NCBI RefSeq assembly: GCF_021601385.1
Contig: NZ_BQHO01000028.1
Span: 21,470-85,469, forward strand
Reading direction: 5' to 3'
Length of the DNA: 64,000 bases
DNA from: Pseudomonas parasichuanensis
GTDB taxonomy: Bacteria; Pseudomonadota; Gammaproteobacteria; Pseudomonadales; Pseudomonadaceae
Both the position numbers and the translations under genes were made by a program. Positions 21,053 through 29,372 of the stretch are shown piece after piece. The stretch's first letter is position 1. Each line of letters begins with the position of its first letter. Below the pieces are notes generated by a model. The model did not search any database, was not told the origin of the DNA, and saw nothing but the letters and a program-made list of their open reading frames with translations.

Positions 21053-21982
21053 TCAGACCAGCTTTTCCAGCTCCGGAACCGCTTCGAACAGGTCGGCGAC
21101 CAGGCCGTAGTCGGCCACCTGGAAGATCGGCGCCTCCTCGTCCTTGTTGATCGCAACGATCACTTTCGAGTCTTTCATGCCGGCCAGGTGCTGGATCGCG
21201 CCGGAGATACCGACGGCGATGTACAGCTGTGGCGCGACGATCTTGCCGGTCTGGCCGACCTGCATGTCGTTGGGCACGAAGCCTGCGTCGACCGCGGCGC
21301 GCGAGGCACCGACGGCGGCGCCGAGCTTGTCGGCCAGGCTGTACAGGTGCTTGAAGTTGTCACCGTTGCCCATGCCGCGGCCACCGGAAACGACGATCTT
21401 GGCAGCGGTCAGCTCTGGGCGGTCGGACTTGGCCAACTCTTCGCCGACGAAGGCCGATTTGCCGGCATCGTGGGCGGCGGCGATCGCTTCGACAGCAGCC
21501 GAGCCACCTTCGGCGGCCACGGCGTCGAAACCCGTGGTACGCACGGTAATGACCTTGACCGCAGCGCTCGATTGCACGGTGGCAATGGCGTTACCGGCGT
21601 AGATCGGGCGCTTGAAGGTGTCGGCGGATTCGACCGAGATGATCTCGGAGATCTGGTCGACATCCAGCAGTGCGGCGACGCGCGGCAGGATGTTCTTGCC
21701 ATTGGTGGTGGCCGGGGCCAGCACGTGGCTGTAACCCTTGGCCAGCTCGACGATCAGCGGCGCGACGTTTTCCGGCAGGGCATGGGCGTAGGCGGCGTTA
21801 TCAGCAACCAGCACCTTGGCAACACCGGCGATCTTGGCGGCGGATTCGGCCACGCCACCGACGTTTGCGCCTGCGACCAGCACGTGGACATCACCACCGA
21901 TCTTGGCGGCGGCAGCAACAGTGTTCAGGGTGGCCGGGGCTACGGCACCGTTTTCGTGTTCAGCGACAACCAGGATAGTCAT
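21053..21982 (-). CDS. etfA: Electron transfer flavoprotein, alpha subunit
   Basis: This 309-residue subunit binds the FAD that accepts electrons from acyl-CoA dehydrogenases. The C-terminal FAD domain is complete: [55 protein letters not shown] and [16 protein letters not shown]. The start ATG follows the etfB stop directly. With etfB and the divergent ETF-QO gene it completes the route from acyl-CoA to ubiquinone. Confidence 0.97.
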   Translation of the reverse strand: MTILVVAEHENGAVAPATLNTVAAAAKIGGDVHVLVAGANVGGVAESAAKIAGVAKVLVADNAAYAHALPENVAPLIVELAKGYSHVLAPATTNGKNILPRVAALLDVDQISEIISVESADTFKRPIYAGNAIATVQSSAAVKVITVRTTGFDAVAAEGGSAAVEAIAAAHDAGKSAFVGEELAKSDRPELTAAKIVVSGGRGMGNGDNFKHLYSLADKLGAAVGASRAAVDAGFVPNDMQVGQTGKIVAPQLYIAVGISGAIQHLAGMKDSKVIVAINKDEEAPIFQVADYGLVADLFEAVPELEKLV

Positions 21983-22732
21983 TTAGATTACCTTCGCTTC
22001 GTTCTTCAGCTTCTCGACCAGTTCGGCCACCGACTTGACCTTGATGCCAGCGCTGCGGGCAGCAGGCGCTTCGACTTTCAGGGTTTTGTTGGTGGAGGCG
22101 ATGGACACGCCCAGCGCGTCTGGAGTAACGGTCTCCAGCGGCTTCTTCTTGGCCTTCATGATGTTCGGCAGCGACGCGTAGCGCGGCTCGTTCAGGCGCA
22201 GGTCGGTGGTGACGATCGCGGGCAGGTTCAGCGCAACGGTCTGCAGGCCGCCATCGATTTCACGGGTGACGTTGACCTTGTCGCCGGCCAGCTCCACCTT
22301 GGAGGCGAAGGTGCCTTGGGCGTAGCCGGTCAGCGCAGCCAGCATCTGGCCAGTCTGGTTGTTGTCGCTGTCGATCGCCTGCTTGCCGAGGATGACCAGC
22401 TGCGGCTGCTCTTTATCGACAACGGCCTTGAGCGCCTTGGCCACCGCCAGGGAGTTCAGCTCATCGGCAGCTTCGACCAGGATAGCGCGGTCGGCACCCA
22501 GGGCCAGGGCAGTACGCAGTTGCTCCTGGGCAGTAGTCGGGCCGACGGAAACGACGACGATCTCGCTCGCCACGCCCTTCTCTTTCAGGCGGACGGCTTC
22601 TTCCACGGCGATTTCGCAGAAGGGGTTCATGGACATCTTGACGTTTGCAAGGTCGACGCCGGAGTTGTCCGCCTTGACGCGAACCTTGACGTTGTAGTCG
22701 ACCACTCGTTTGACAGCTACAAGAACCTTCAT
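21983..22732 (-). CDS. etfB: Electron transfer flavoprotein, beta subunit
   Basis: This 249-residue subunit pairs with EtfA and binds AMP. The family start [20 protein letters not shown] is followed by [33 protein letters not shown] and the recognition-loop region around [17 protein letters not shown] are present. The length matches the family. It is the first gene of etfBA and diverges from the ETF-QO gene across about 545 bases. Confidence 0.97.
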   Translation of the reverse strand: MKVLVAVKRVVDYNVKVRVKADNSGVDLANVKMSMNPFCEIAVEEAVRLKEKGVASEIVVVSVGPTTAQEQLRTALALGADRAILVEAADELNSLAVAKALKAVVDKEQPQLVILGKQAIDSDNNQTGQMLAALTGYAQGTFASKVELAGDKVNVTREIDGGLQTVALNLPAIVTTDLRLNEPRYASLPNIMKAKKKPLETVTPDALGVSIASTNKTLKVEAPAARSAGIKVKSVAELVEKLKNEAKVI

Positions 22733-23106
22733 GGATTCCTCGTTACTCTCCGGTGAAAAGAATGTCGCCTGGGGGCTGCCCGGCGAATGCGCGTGGGTAC
22801 AAGGGCACCTCTAAAAACGTTCTGGAGCCGGCACAATTCAGATGACCGATCAGTCCTGTTTCGACCTTTACGGGCAAAACCCGCGGGTCATTTTCTGTCG
22901 TGGCGTGTAGACTCCACTACAAAACCTGATTCGGCCCGTAAACCCTGCTCCACGCCTGGTCTTTAGGGGTGCACCTGCGCCCGACGGTCAGCCTACGGCG
23001 AGCGTAAAAGCGCTCGTATCTTGACCGTAACACCCCATCCGGTCAATACGCCAAATTGGCCAGCCTTCAGCCGCGTACCAGTGATTTTACTGGGCTCCGG
23101 CAAATT
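22733..23106. other. Intergenic region between etfB and the ETF-QO promoter
   Basis: I find no convincing gene here. The stretch must hold the etfBA promoter on the minus strand, but no near-consensus -35/-10 pair stands out. Confidence 0.4.
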
Positions 23107-23120
23107 CAAACAAACGTTTG
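23107..23120. promoter_or_regulatory. PsrA-like operator upstream of ETF-QO
   Basis: CAAAC-AAAC-GTTTG matches the published PsrA consensus (C/G)AAAC-N2-4-GTTT(G/C). It sits two bases before the -35 of the predicted ETF-QO promoter. PsrA is a fatty-acid-responsive TetR regulator that controls beta-oxidation genes, which suits an ETF gene pair. Confidence 0.6.
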
Positions 23121-23122
23121 TA

Positions 23123-23151
23123 TTGGACCCGCCAAGTGGTGTAGATATAAT
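23123..23151 (+). promoter_or_regulatory. Sigma70-type promoter of ETF-QO
   Basis: TTGGAC (23123-23128), a 17-base spacer and a consensus TATAAT (23146-23151) give a start near 23158, about 120 bases before the GTG start codon. Confidence 0.75.
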
Positions 23152-23278
23152 GCGCGGCCAAGACAAAACGGTGTAGTCCGTCATCCCAGCAGCTACAGCA
23201 AGAGCCGCTACGCATGACCGCCCCAGCACCCAATAAGACCAAGCAACAGCACGAGCCTTGATGAGTAGGAGAGAACCA

Positions 23279-24943
23279 GTGGAACGCGAATACATGGAAT
23301 TCGACGTGGTCATCGTCGGCGCCGGCCCGGCGGGCCTGTCCGCCGCCTGCCGCCTGAAGCAGAAGGCCGCCGAAGCCGGTAGCGAGATCAGCGTCTGCGT
23401 GGTCGAGAAAGGCTCCGAAGTCGGCGCCCACATCCTCTCCGGCGCGGTATTCGAGCCGCGCGCCCTGAACGAACTGTTCCCCGACTGGAAAGAGCTCGGC
23501 GCGCCGCTGAACACCGAAGTGAAGCGCGACGACATCTACGTGCTCAAAAGTGCCGACAGCTCGACCAAGGTCCCCGACCTGTTCGTGCCCAAGACCATGC
23601 ACAACCAGGGCAACTACATCATTTCGCTCGGCAACCTGTGCCGCTGGCTGGCCCAGCAGGCCGAGAACCTGGGCGTCGAGATCTATCCGGGCTTCGCCGC
23701 CCAGGAAGCCCTGTTCGACGAGAACGGCGTGGTTCGCGGCATCATCACCGGCGACCTCGGTGTGGACCGCGAAGGCAACCCGAAAGAAGGCCTCTACACC
23801 CCAGGCATGGAACTGCGTGCCAAGTACACCCTGTTCGCCGAAGGCTGCCGTGGCCATATCGGCAAGCAGCTGATCAAGCGCTTCGACCTGGACAACGAGT
23901 CCGACGTGCAGCACTACGGCATCGGCCTGAAGGAAATCTGGGAAGTCGACCCGGCCAAGCACGAGCAGGGCCTGGTGGTGCATACCGCCGGCTGGCCGCT
24001 GGACGTGATGAGCGCCGAGAACACCGGTGGCTCGTTCCTCTACCACCTGGAAAACAACCAGGTGGTGGTCGGCCTGATCGTCGACCTCTCCTACGCCAAC
24101 CCATACCTCTCGCCCTTCGACGAGTTCCAGCGCCTGAAGCACCACCCGGTGATCAGCCAGTACCTCGAAGGCGGCAAGCGCATCAGCTACGGCGCCCGCG
24201 CCATCTGCAAAGGCGGCCTGAACTCGCTGCCGAAAATGGTGTTCAACGGCGGCGCGCTGATCGGCTGCGACCTGGGCACCCTGAACTTCTCCAAGATCAA
24301 GGGCAGCCACACCGCGATGAAGTCCGGCATGCTCGCCGCCGAAGCGGTGGCTGACGCATTGATCGCCGGCAGTGAAGGCGGCGACCAGCTCAACGGCTAT
24401 GTCAGCGCGTTCAAGGCCAGCTGGCTGCACGAAGAACTGTTCGCCAGCCGCAACTTCGGCCCGGCGCTGCACAAGTTCGGCCCGCTGCTTGGTGGCGCGT
24501 TCAACTACGTGGACCAGAACTGGTTCGGCGGCAAGCTGCCCTTCACCCTGCACGACACCAAGCCGGACTATGCCTGCCTCAAGCTCGCCGCCGACTCGAA
24601 AAAGATCGAATACCCGAAACCGGACGGCAAGCTCAGCTTCGACAAGCTCAGCTCGGTATTCCTCTCCAGCACCAACCATGAAGAGGAACAACCCTGCCAC
24701 CTGAAGCTGGCCGACCCGAACATCCCGATCGCCAGCAACCTGCCGCTGTACGACGAACCGGCCCAGCGTTACTGCCCGGCCGGCGTGTATGAAGTGGTCA
24801 CCCAGGAAGACGGCAGCAAGCGCTTCCAGATCAACGCGCAGAACTGCGTGCACTGCAAGACCTGCGACATCAAGGACCCGGCCCAGAACATCACCTGGGT
24901 CACCCCTGAAGGCGCCGGCGGGCCGACCTACCCGAACATGTAA
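23279..24943 (+). CDS. Electron transfer flavoprotein-ubiquinone oxidoreductase
   Basis: This 554-residue membrane-associated enzyme passes electrons from EtfAB to ubiquinone. It has an N-terminal FAD motif (VVIVGAGPAGLSAACRL) and a ubiquinone-binding hydrophobic region in the middle. The C-terminal [4Fe-4S] ligands are in CVHCKTCDIKDPAQNITW plus an upstream cysteine (RYCPAGVYE). The GTG at 23279 is chosen because AGGAG lies 7 bases upstream and it gives the usual family length; an in-frame TTG and ATG lie 7 and 6 codons earlier. It is transcribed away from etfBA, and a terminator follows the stop. Confidence 0.96.
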   Translation: MEREYMEFDVVIVGAGPAGLSAACRLKQKAAEAGSEISVCVVEKGSEVGAHILSGAVFEPRALNELFPDWKELGAPLNTEVKRDDIYVLKSADSSTKVPDLFVPKTMHNQGNYIISLGNLCRWLAQQAENLGVEIYPGFAAQEALFDENGVVRGIITGDLGVDREGNPKEGLYTPGMELRAKYTLFAEGCRGHIGKQLIKRFDLDNESDVQHYGIGLKEIWEVDPAKHEQGLVVHTAGWPLDVMSAENTGGSFLYHLENNQVVVGLIVDLSYANPYLSPFDEFQRLKHHPVISQYLEGGKRISYGARAICKGGLNSLPKMVFNGGALIGCDLGTLNFSKIKGSHTAMKSGMLAAEAVADALIAGSEGGDQLNGYVSAFKASWLHEELFASRNFGPALHKFGPLLGGAFNYVDQNWFGGKLPFTLHDTKPDYACLKLAADSKKIEYPKPDGKLSFDKLSSVFLSSTNHEEEQPCHLKLADPNIPIASNLPLYDEPAQRYCPAGVYEVVTQEDGSKRFQINAQNCVHCKTCDIKDPAQNITWVTPEGAGGPTYPNM

Positions 24944-24963
24944 GCCCTGCCCTGGCAGCAATG

Positions 24964-24998
24964 AAAAGCCTCCTGGCCGTGTGGCCAGGGGGCTTTTT
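24964..24998 (+). terminator. Terminator of ETF-QO
   Basis: Arms 24964-24978 and 24983-24998 pair around a GTGT loop (one G-T pair) and end in five T. Confidence 0.85.
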
Positions 24999-25002
24999 CG
25001 TA

Positions 25003-25404
25003 TCAGACGGTCCTAACTTCCTCGAACAGCTCCGGGTGGCGGTCGAGCAGCTTGAACAGCTTGATCAGCGCCAATGGCGGCTGGGTCTTGCCGTTTTCGT
25101 AGCGGGAGAAGGCATTCACCCCGCCACCGAAGATTTCACCGGCCTCACGCTGATCGAGGTCGAACTTGCGGCGTACGGCGGCAATGAAAGTCGGAGCGAC
25201 CACTGCGGCGTTGACCTGCTTGTTGAAGCTCAACATCAGATCGCTAATACGCCCAGCCTCATCCATGCTCAAAATAGCCTCTCCGCACGCAGGGCAGTAA
25301 TCACCAAAAACATCCTGGATCACAATCGATTGAGCTTTGTATTGGTAAGGCATGTCCTGGGCTTCTGCGACCAGTTCTGCCCCACCACAGATAGGACATT
25401 TCAA
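25003..25404 (-). CDS. mqsA: MqsA-type antitoxin (orphan)
   Basis: This 133-residue protein has the two-part MqsA layout. An N-terminal zinc domain carries CPICGG and, about 35 residues on, CPACGE. A C-terminal helix-turn-helix follows (about 75-125, with LDQREAGEIFGGGVNAFSRYENGKT). MqsA neutralises the MqsR mRNA interferase and represses the mqsRA operon. The start is taken as TTG at 25404, giving MKCPICGG. That codon overlaps the TGA of an mqsR remnant (TTGA), the arrangement expected in an mqsRA pair. The cognate toxin is gone, so this is an orphan. Base composition is lower in GC than its neighbours, consistent with transfer. Confidence 0.85.
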   Translation of the reverse strand: MKCPICGGAELVAEAQDMPYQYKAQSIVIQDVFGDYCPACGEAILSMDEAGRISDLMLSFNKQVNAAVVAPTFIAAVRRKFDLDQREAGEIFGGGVNAFSRYENGKTQPPLALIKLFKLLDRHPELFEEVRTV

Positions 25405-25433
25405 AGCTCCTTGAAGGATACGATCAGCCTGCC
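25401..25433 (-). pseudogene. mqsR: Last codons of a lost mqsR toxin gene
   Basis: In the frame just upstream of mqsA, codons read GRLIVSFKEL and then TGA, which overlaps the mqsA TTG. E. coli MqsR ends DVLIVSFKEK, so this is the C-terminal tip of the toxin. The frame is closed by a stop 11 codons back, and the MFS gene ends only 25 bases further upstream, so the rest of mqsR has been deleted. Confidence 0.75.
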
Positions 25434-25458
25434 TCAACACCTCGCAGCCATCACCGCC

Positions 25459-26784
25459 TCATTTGTCACCACACATGATCGGCATGGGCTCAGCGCCGAA
25501 TGCCAACGGCTCACGACGCCCGAAATACAGCGACGTCAGCACCCCGACCGTGCCCATGATCAGACAAAAGCCGACACACACCCACGGGCTCCACGGCATC
25601 AACGCAATCAACGCCAACGGTGTGGTACTGGCCCACAGGGCATAGGCGATGTTGTAGGTGAACGAAATCCCCGACACCCGGATCTGCGCCGGGAACAGCC
25701 CGACCATCACCGACGGCACCACCCCCACCACACCACAGGACAGCCCAGCCAGCGCGTAGGCCAGCCAGGTCATGCCCCACTGCCCCACCAGGCTGGCGTA
25801 CAACGCGCCGATGCCCAGCGGCAGCGCCAGGCTGTAGATCATCAGTGCACGCCAGGCGCCGATGCGGTCGACCAGCAACCCGGCCAGCACGCAGCCAATA
25901 TTGAGAAAGACAATACCCACGCTGCTCAAGGCAAAGGTGTGCCCGGCCGTCATGCCGAAGCGCTGCTGCATCACCGTCGGCGTGATGACCACCAGCACCA
26001 CCACCGCCGAGGTGAGCACGCAAGTCAGCAATGCCGCCGGAATCAGCGCCCGGCGATGCTCGCCGAGCACACTGCGCAGCGGGAAGGCCACCGGCTGCTC
26101 CCGCTGCTCACGCAAGGCGAGGAACACCGGTGTCTCGCTCAACCAGCGGCGCAGCCACACACCGATCACGCCGAACACGCCGCCCAGCAGGAACGGATAG
26201 CGCCAGGCGTAATCGAGGATTTCCTGAGGTGTATAGAGCTGCGCCAGCAGCGTCGCAGTCAGCGCGCCCAGCAGATAGCCAAAGGTCAGCCCCGCCTGCA
26301 AGAAGCCCAACGCATAGCCTCGCCGCCCGGCCGGCGCATGTTCGGCCACGAAGGTCCAGGCACTGGGCACCTCGCCCCCCACCGCAGCCCCTTGCAGGAT
26401 GCGCAGGGCCAACAGGATCAGCGGCGCGGCGTAGCCGATGTCGGCGTAGGTCGGCATCACCCCGATCAGCAGGCACGGCAATGCCATCATCAGGATGCTC
26501 AGGCTGAACACCCGCTTGCGCCCCAGGTGGTCGGCGAAATGGGCCATGAGAATGCCGCCCAAAGGCCGCGCCAGGTAGCCGGTGACGAAGATCCCGAAGC
26601 TTTGCAGCAAACGCAGCCACTCCGGCATCTCGGGAGGGAAGAACAGCTGGCTGAGGGTCAGCGCAAAAAACACGAAGATGATGAAATCGTAGATTTCCAG
26701 GGCGCCGCCCAGCGCCGCCAGGCCCAGGGTCCGGTGGTCGCCGCGGCTGAAGCCGGGTGCGCGAGCGTTATCGATGGCAGTCAT
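25459..26784 (-). CDS. MFS transporter, metabolite:H+ symporter type
   Basis: This 441-residue protein has about 12 membrane helices. It carries the MHS signature regions: ALEIYDFIIFVFFA in helix 1 and ARPLGGILMAHFADHLGRKRVF in the loop 2-3 motif. RILQGAAVGGEVPSAWTFVAEHAPAGRRGYALG follows, and a second-half VDRIGAW. Relatives transport organic acids, proline or betaines; the substrate here cannot be told. The ATG at 26784 starts the typical N-terminus; an in-frame TTG lies seven codons earlier. Its 3' end abuts the mqsR remnant. Confidence 0.88.
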   Translation of the reverse strand: MTAIDNARAPGFSRGDHRTLGLAALGGALEIYDFIIFVFFALTLSQLFFPPEMPEWLRLLQSFGIFVTGYLARPLGGILMAHFADHLGRKRVFSLSILMMALPCLLIGVMPTYADIGYAAPLILLALRILQGAAVGGEVPSAWTFVAEHAPAGRRGYALGFLQAGLTFGYLLGALTATLLAQLYTPQEILDYAWRYPFLLGGVFGVIGVWLRRWLSETPVFLALREQREQPVAFPLRSVLGEHRRALIPAALLTCVLTSAVVVLVVITPTVMQQRFGMTAGHTFALSSVGIVFLNIGCVLAGLLVDRIGAWRALMIYSLALPLGIGALYASLVGQWGMTWLAYALAGLSCGVVGVVPSVMVGLFPAQIRVSGISFTYNIAYALWASTTPLALIALMPWSPWVCVGFCLIMGTVGVLTSLYFGRREPLAFGAEPMPIMCGDK

Positions 26785-26845
26785 GGCAGGTTCGCAGGTC
26801 GGCAAAAGGCCAAGAGGATAGCAAATGCCGATAACGCGGGCCGCG

Positions 26846-27331
26846 TCAGGAGTTGCGACTGAACACGGTCTGGCCGAAATTCATGCGCCGCTTGCCATAG
26901 CCGGCGGCGCCGCAAAGGCTGGCCGGCAATGGAACCTGCCCGACCACCACCGGCAGGTCGATGATCGCCATGAACGACCCCAATGCCTCGCAATCAGGCA
27001 CCCTTGGCAGGCTGACGCTCACAGCCTGACGCTCGCTCTGCGGCACGGCAGGCACCTTCAGTTGCTGCGAGTGATACAACAAGGCGTGCTGGATCTGCGT
27101 ACTGACCCGGCAGAAGCGCGCCAGGTCGACACCTGCATGGCTGGCCAGCTCGATGTTGCCGACCAACAGGTTGAACGGCAGCAGGGCACTGTGCACCAGG
27201 CGCTGCAGATCGTCGAAGCTCTCCACCGGGGCGATACGGTAATACCCCAGGCCATTGAGCAGCCGCTCCAGCTGCAGACGCTGGTCGGGGTGTTCGTCAG
27301 CGATGAGGATGCGCAAGGATTTGTTGGCCAT
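26846..27331 (-). CDS. Degenerate response-regulator receiver protein
   Basis: This 161-residue protein resembles a stand-alone CheY-like receiver. The opening LRILIADEHPDQRLQLERLL keeps the acidic Asp-Glu pocket of the family. The phospho-accepting Asp expected near position 59 is replaced: the strand reads LLVGNIEL with Asn59. The C-terminal 50 residues do not match an output domain that I recognise. It may act as a phosphorylation-independent partner. It is separated by about 170 bases, with no visible signal, from the FpvI sigma gene. Confidence 0.6.
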   Translation of the reverse strand: MANKSLRILIADEHPDQRLQLERLLNGLGYYRIAPVESFDDLQRLVHSALLPFNLLVGNIELASHAGVDLARFCRVSTQIQHALLYHSQQLKVPAVPQSERQAVSVSLPRVPDCEALGSFMAIIDLPVVVGQVPLPASLCGAAGYGKRRMNFGQTVFSRNS

Positions 27332-27500
27332 CGTCCGGACCTGGCTACAGTGTGATCAAACAAGCTCCATGACCGTACTGCGCCAGAAAAGGCAAACGTC
27401 AGGCTGGCCGCCTGATCGGGTCTTTATTGATAGTTGTCTTGAAACAACTGGAAATCAAGTTGCCAGCACAGGATTTTTTCACCCGGCCTTCACGCCGGAT

Positions 27501-27977
27501 TCACGATTCCCATTGGCGCATGCGCAGGCGGCAATGCTTCATGGCGTTGACGATGTGCTTCTCCACCAGGCTACGGGAAATGCCCAGGCGCTCGGCAATT
27601 TGCGGGTGCGACAGGCCGTCGAGCTTGCGCAACAGGAAACAGTCACGGCACACCGCGCTCAACTCATCCAAGGCTTGCTGCATCAAGGCCAGGCGCTGGT
27701 CCTGCTGCATGCTTTGGGTCAGTGCCGGGCTGTGCCAGCGCTCGTCGCTGTCGAGCACCTCCAGCGGTTCGGCCTGGCGCACCAGGTGGCGTCGGTGGCG
27801 ATCGACCACCAGGTTCAGCGCGGTACGGTAAAGGAACGCCCGTGGGTGCTCGATCTGCTCGCCGTCGGTACGCTCCAGAACCCGCAGATAAGCGTCATGG
27901 GCGACGTCTTCCGCCGCCTGGCGACTGCCCAGGCGTGCAGAGAGAAAGCTCACCAATTCGCGATAGTAGTGTTCCAC
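27501..27977 (-). CDS. fpvI: ECF sigma factor FpvI (pyoverdine receptor regulator)
   Basis: This 158-residue iron-starvation sigma factor has region 2 (LGSRQAAEDVAHDAYLRVLE, RAFLYRTALNLVVDRHRR) and region 4 (LSHPQIAERLGISRSLVEKH). FpvI drives the ferripyoverdine receptor gene and is normally held by the anti-sigma FpvR. The GTG at 27977 is chosen: it gives VEHYYRELVSFL as the start, has AGG 7 to 8 bases upstream, and gives the usual family length. A longer frame with starts up to 28079 would run through a Fur-box-like site. The neighbouring genes are divergent pvdRT-opmQ; no fpvR or fpvA is present in the window. Confidence 0.88.
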   Translation of the reverse strand: MEHYYRELVSFLSARLGSRQAAEDVAHDAYLRVLERTDGEQIEHPRAFLYRTALNLVVDRHRRHLVRQAEPLEVLDSDERWHSPALTQSMQQDQRLALMQQALDELSAVCRDCFLLRKLDGLSHPQIAERLGISRSLVEKHIVNAMKHCRLRMRQWES

Positions 27978-28055
27978 GACGGTACCTGGCCTCTCCCTGC
28001 GCAAACGCTCACATGGCATGGGCAGCGGGTAGGAATGAAGTAAGCGAACGATCTT

Positions 28056-28074
28056 ACAAATTATAATTATTCTC
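28056..28074 (-). promoter_or_regulatory. Fur-box-like site at fpvI
   Basis: Read on the minus strand the site matches 12 of 19 positions of the Fur consensus GATAATGATAATCATTATC and is AT-rich in otherwise GC-rich DNA. It lies about 80 bases upstream of the chosen GTG start. Iron-loaded Fur would repress fpvI here. Confidence 0.6.
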
Positions 28075-28104
28075 AGCAACAGGGATGCTGGCCTATCGCC
28101 CGGT

Positions 28105-28128
28105 TAAATCGGCATGCTGCAGGTTCGT
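28105..28128 (+). promoter_or_regulatory. PvdS iron-starvation box of pvdRT-opmQ
   Basis: TAAAT (28105-28109), exactly 16 bases, then CGT (28126-28128) matches the PvdS-dependent IS-box TAAAT-N16/17-CGT. It lies about 67 bases before the pvdR ATG. Confidence 0.85.
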
Positions 28129-28195
28129 TTAACTGGGACCCCCGAGCGCGCCGTGCATGGCCGCGCCCGGCCACTCCCTTCGGCTGGAAGCCCGC

Positions 28196-29371
28196 ATGAC
28201 ACGCACAACCGCCCCCCGTCGCCGTCTGCTCATTGCAGCCCTGGGCCTGCTTGGCCTCGGCAGCCTGCTGGCCTGGACCACCCTGCCCCTGGGCGGTGCG
28301 CCACTCAGTACCGTGCCGGTGGCCCGCGCCGATATCGAAAGCAGCGTCACCGCCCTCGGCACCTTGCAGCCGCGCCGCTATGTCGACGTGGGTGCCCAGG
28401 CGTCCGGGCAGATCCGCAAGCTGCATGTAGAAGCTGGCGATGAAGTTCGCGAAGGCCAGTTGCTGGTGGAGATCGACCCCTCCACACAAAAAGCCAAGCT
28501 CGACGCCGGCCGCTACTCCATCGAAAACCTCAAGGCCCAACTCGCCGAGCAGCGCGCCCAGTACCTTCTGGCCCAGCAGCAGCACCAGCGCCAGCGCGAC
28601 CTGGCCGCCGCCGGTGCCAGCCGTCAGGAAGACCTGCAAACCGCCCAGGCCCAGTTGAAAGTCACCCAGGCCCGTATCGACATGTACCAGGCCCAGATCC
28701 TCCAGGCCCAGGCCAGCCTGCGCAGCGACGAGGCAGAGCTTGGCTACACACGCATCTACGCCCCGATGAGCGGCACCGTGGTGGCGGTGGACGCCCGCGA
28801 AGGCCAGACCCTCAATGCCCAGCAACAAACCCCGCTGATCCTGCGCATCGCCAAACTGTCACCGATGACCGTCTGGGCCCAGGTATCCGAAGCCGACATT
28901 GGCAAGGTCAAACCCGGCATGACCGCCTACTTCACCACCCTGGCCGGCGGCAAGCGCCGCTGGACCAGCACCGTGCGCCAGATCCTGCCGATCCCGCCCA
29001 AACCGCTCGATCAAAGCGCCCAGGGCGGCGGCAGCCCGGCCAGTGCCACCGCCGGCACCACCGGTAGCAAAGTGGTGCAGTACACCGTGCTGCTCGACGT
29101 CGACAACCCCGACGGCGCCTTGATGGCCGAAATGACCACCCAGGTGTTCTTCGTCGCCGGCCAGGCCAGCCAGGTACTCAGCGCCCCACTCGCCGCCCTC
29201 GAAGACACCCCGGACGACGGCCTGCGCCTGGCCCAGGTACTCAAGGCCGATGGCAAGGTCGAGACACGCCAGGTGCGCACCGGTCTGAGCGACCGCCTGC
29301 GCGTGCAAATCCTCGACGGCCTGCACGAAGGCGAACGCCTGGTGATTGGCTCGCCGACCAGCGGGGGTTGA
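28196..29371 (+). CDS. pvdR: Pyoverdine efflux periplasmic adaptor PvdR
   Basis: This 391-residue membrane-fusion protein of the MacA type bridges PvdT and OpmQ. After a short cytoplasmic start it has one membrane helix (about 9-30). The lipoyl-like half-motifs ([20 protein letters not shown]) flank a long helical hairpin (about 100-190). The second half reads [21 protein letters not shown]. The ATG at 28196 has GGAAG about 7 bases upstream and gives the PAO1-like length; an ATG 13 codons earlier has no ribosome-binding site. It heads the pvdRT-opmQ operon behind an IS box. The complex exports and recycles pyoverdine from the periplasm. Confidence 0.93.
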   Translation: MTRTTAPRRRLLIAALGLLGLGSLLAWTTLPLGGAPLSTVPVARADIESSVTALGTLQPRRYVDVGAQASGQIRKLHVEAGDEVREGQLLVEIDPSTQKAKLDAGRYSIENLKAQLAEQRAQYLLAQQQHQRQRDLAAAGASRQEDLQTAQAQLKVTQARIDMYQAQILQAQASLRSDEAELGYTRIYAPMSGTVVAVDAREGQTLNAQQQTPLILRIAKLSPMTVWAQVSEADIGKVKPGMTAYFTTLAGGKRRWTSTVRQILPIPPKPLDQSAQGGGSPASATAGTTGSKVVQYTVLLDVDNPDGALMAEMTTQVFFVAGQASQVLSAPLAALEDTPDDGLRLAQVLKADGKVETRQVRTGLSDRLRVQILDGLHEGERLVIGSPTSGG

Positions 29372-29372
29372 G

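Noticed and set aside
25435-25458. The gap between mqsA and the MFS gene as the scar of an insertion sequence
   Set aside because: No terminal repeats or target duplication can be seen; a simple deletion explains the loss of mqsR.
28157-28195. ATG at 28157 as the pvdR start
   Set aside because: It has no ribosome-binding site, and the extra 13 residues are not part of the family N-terminus; the ATG at 28196 has GGAAG upstream.
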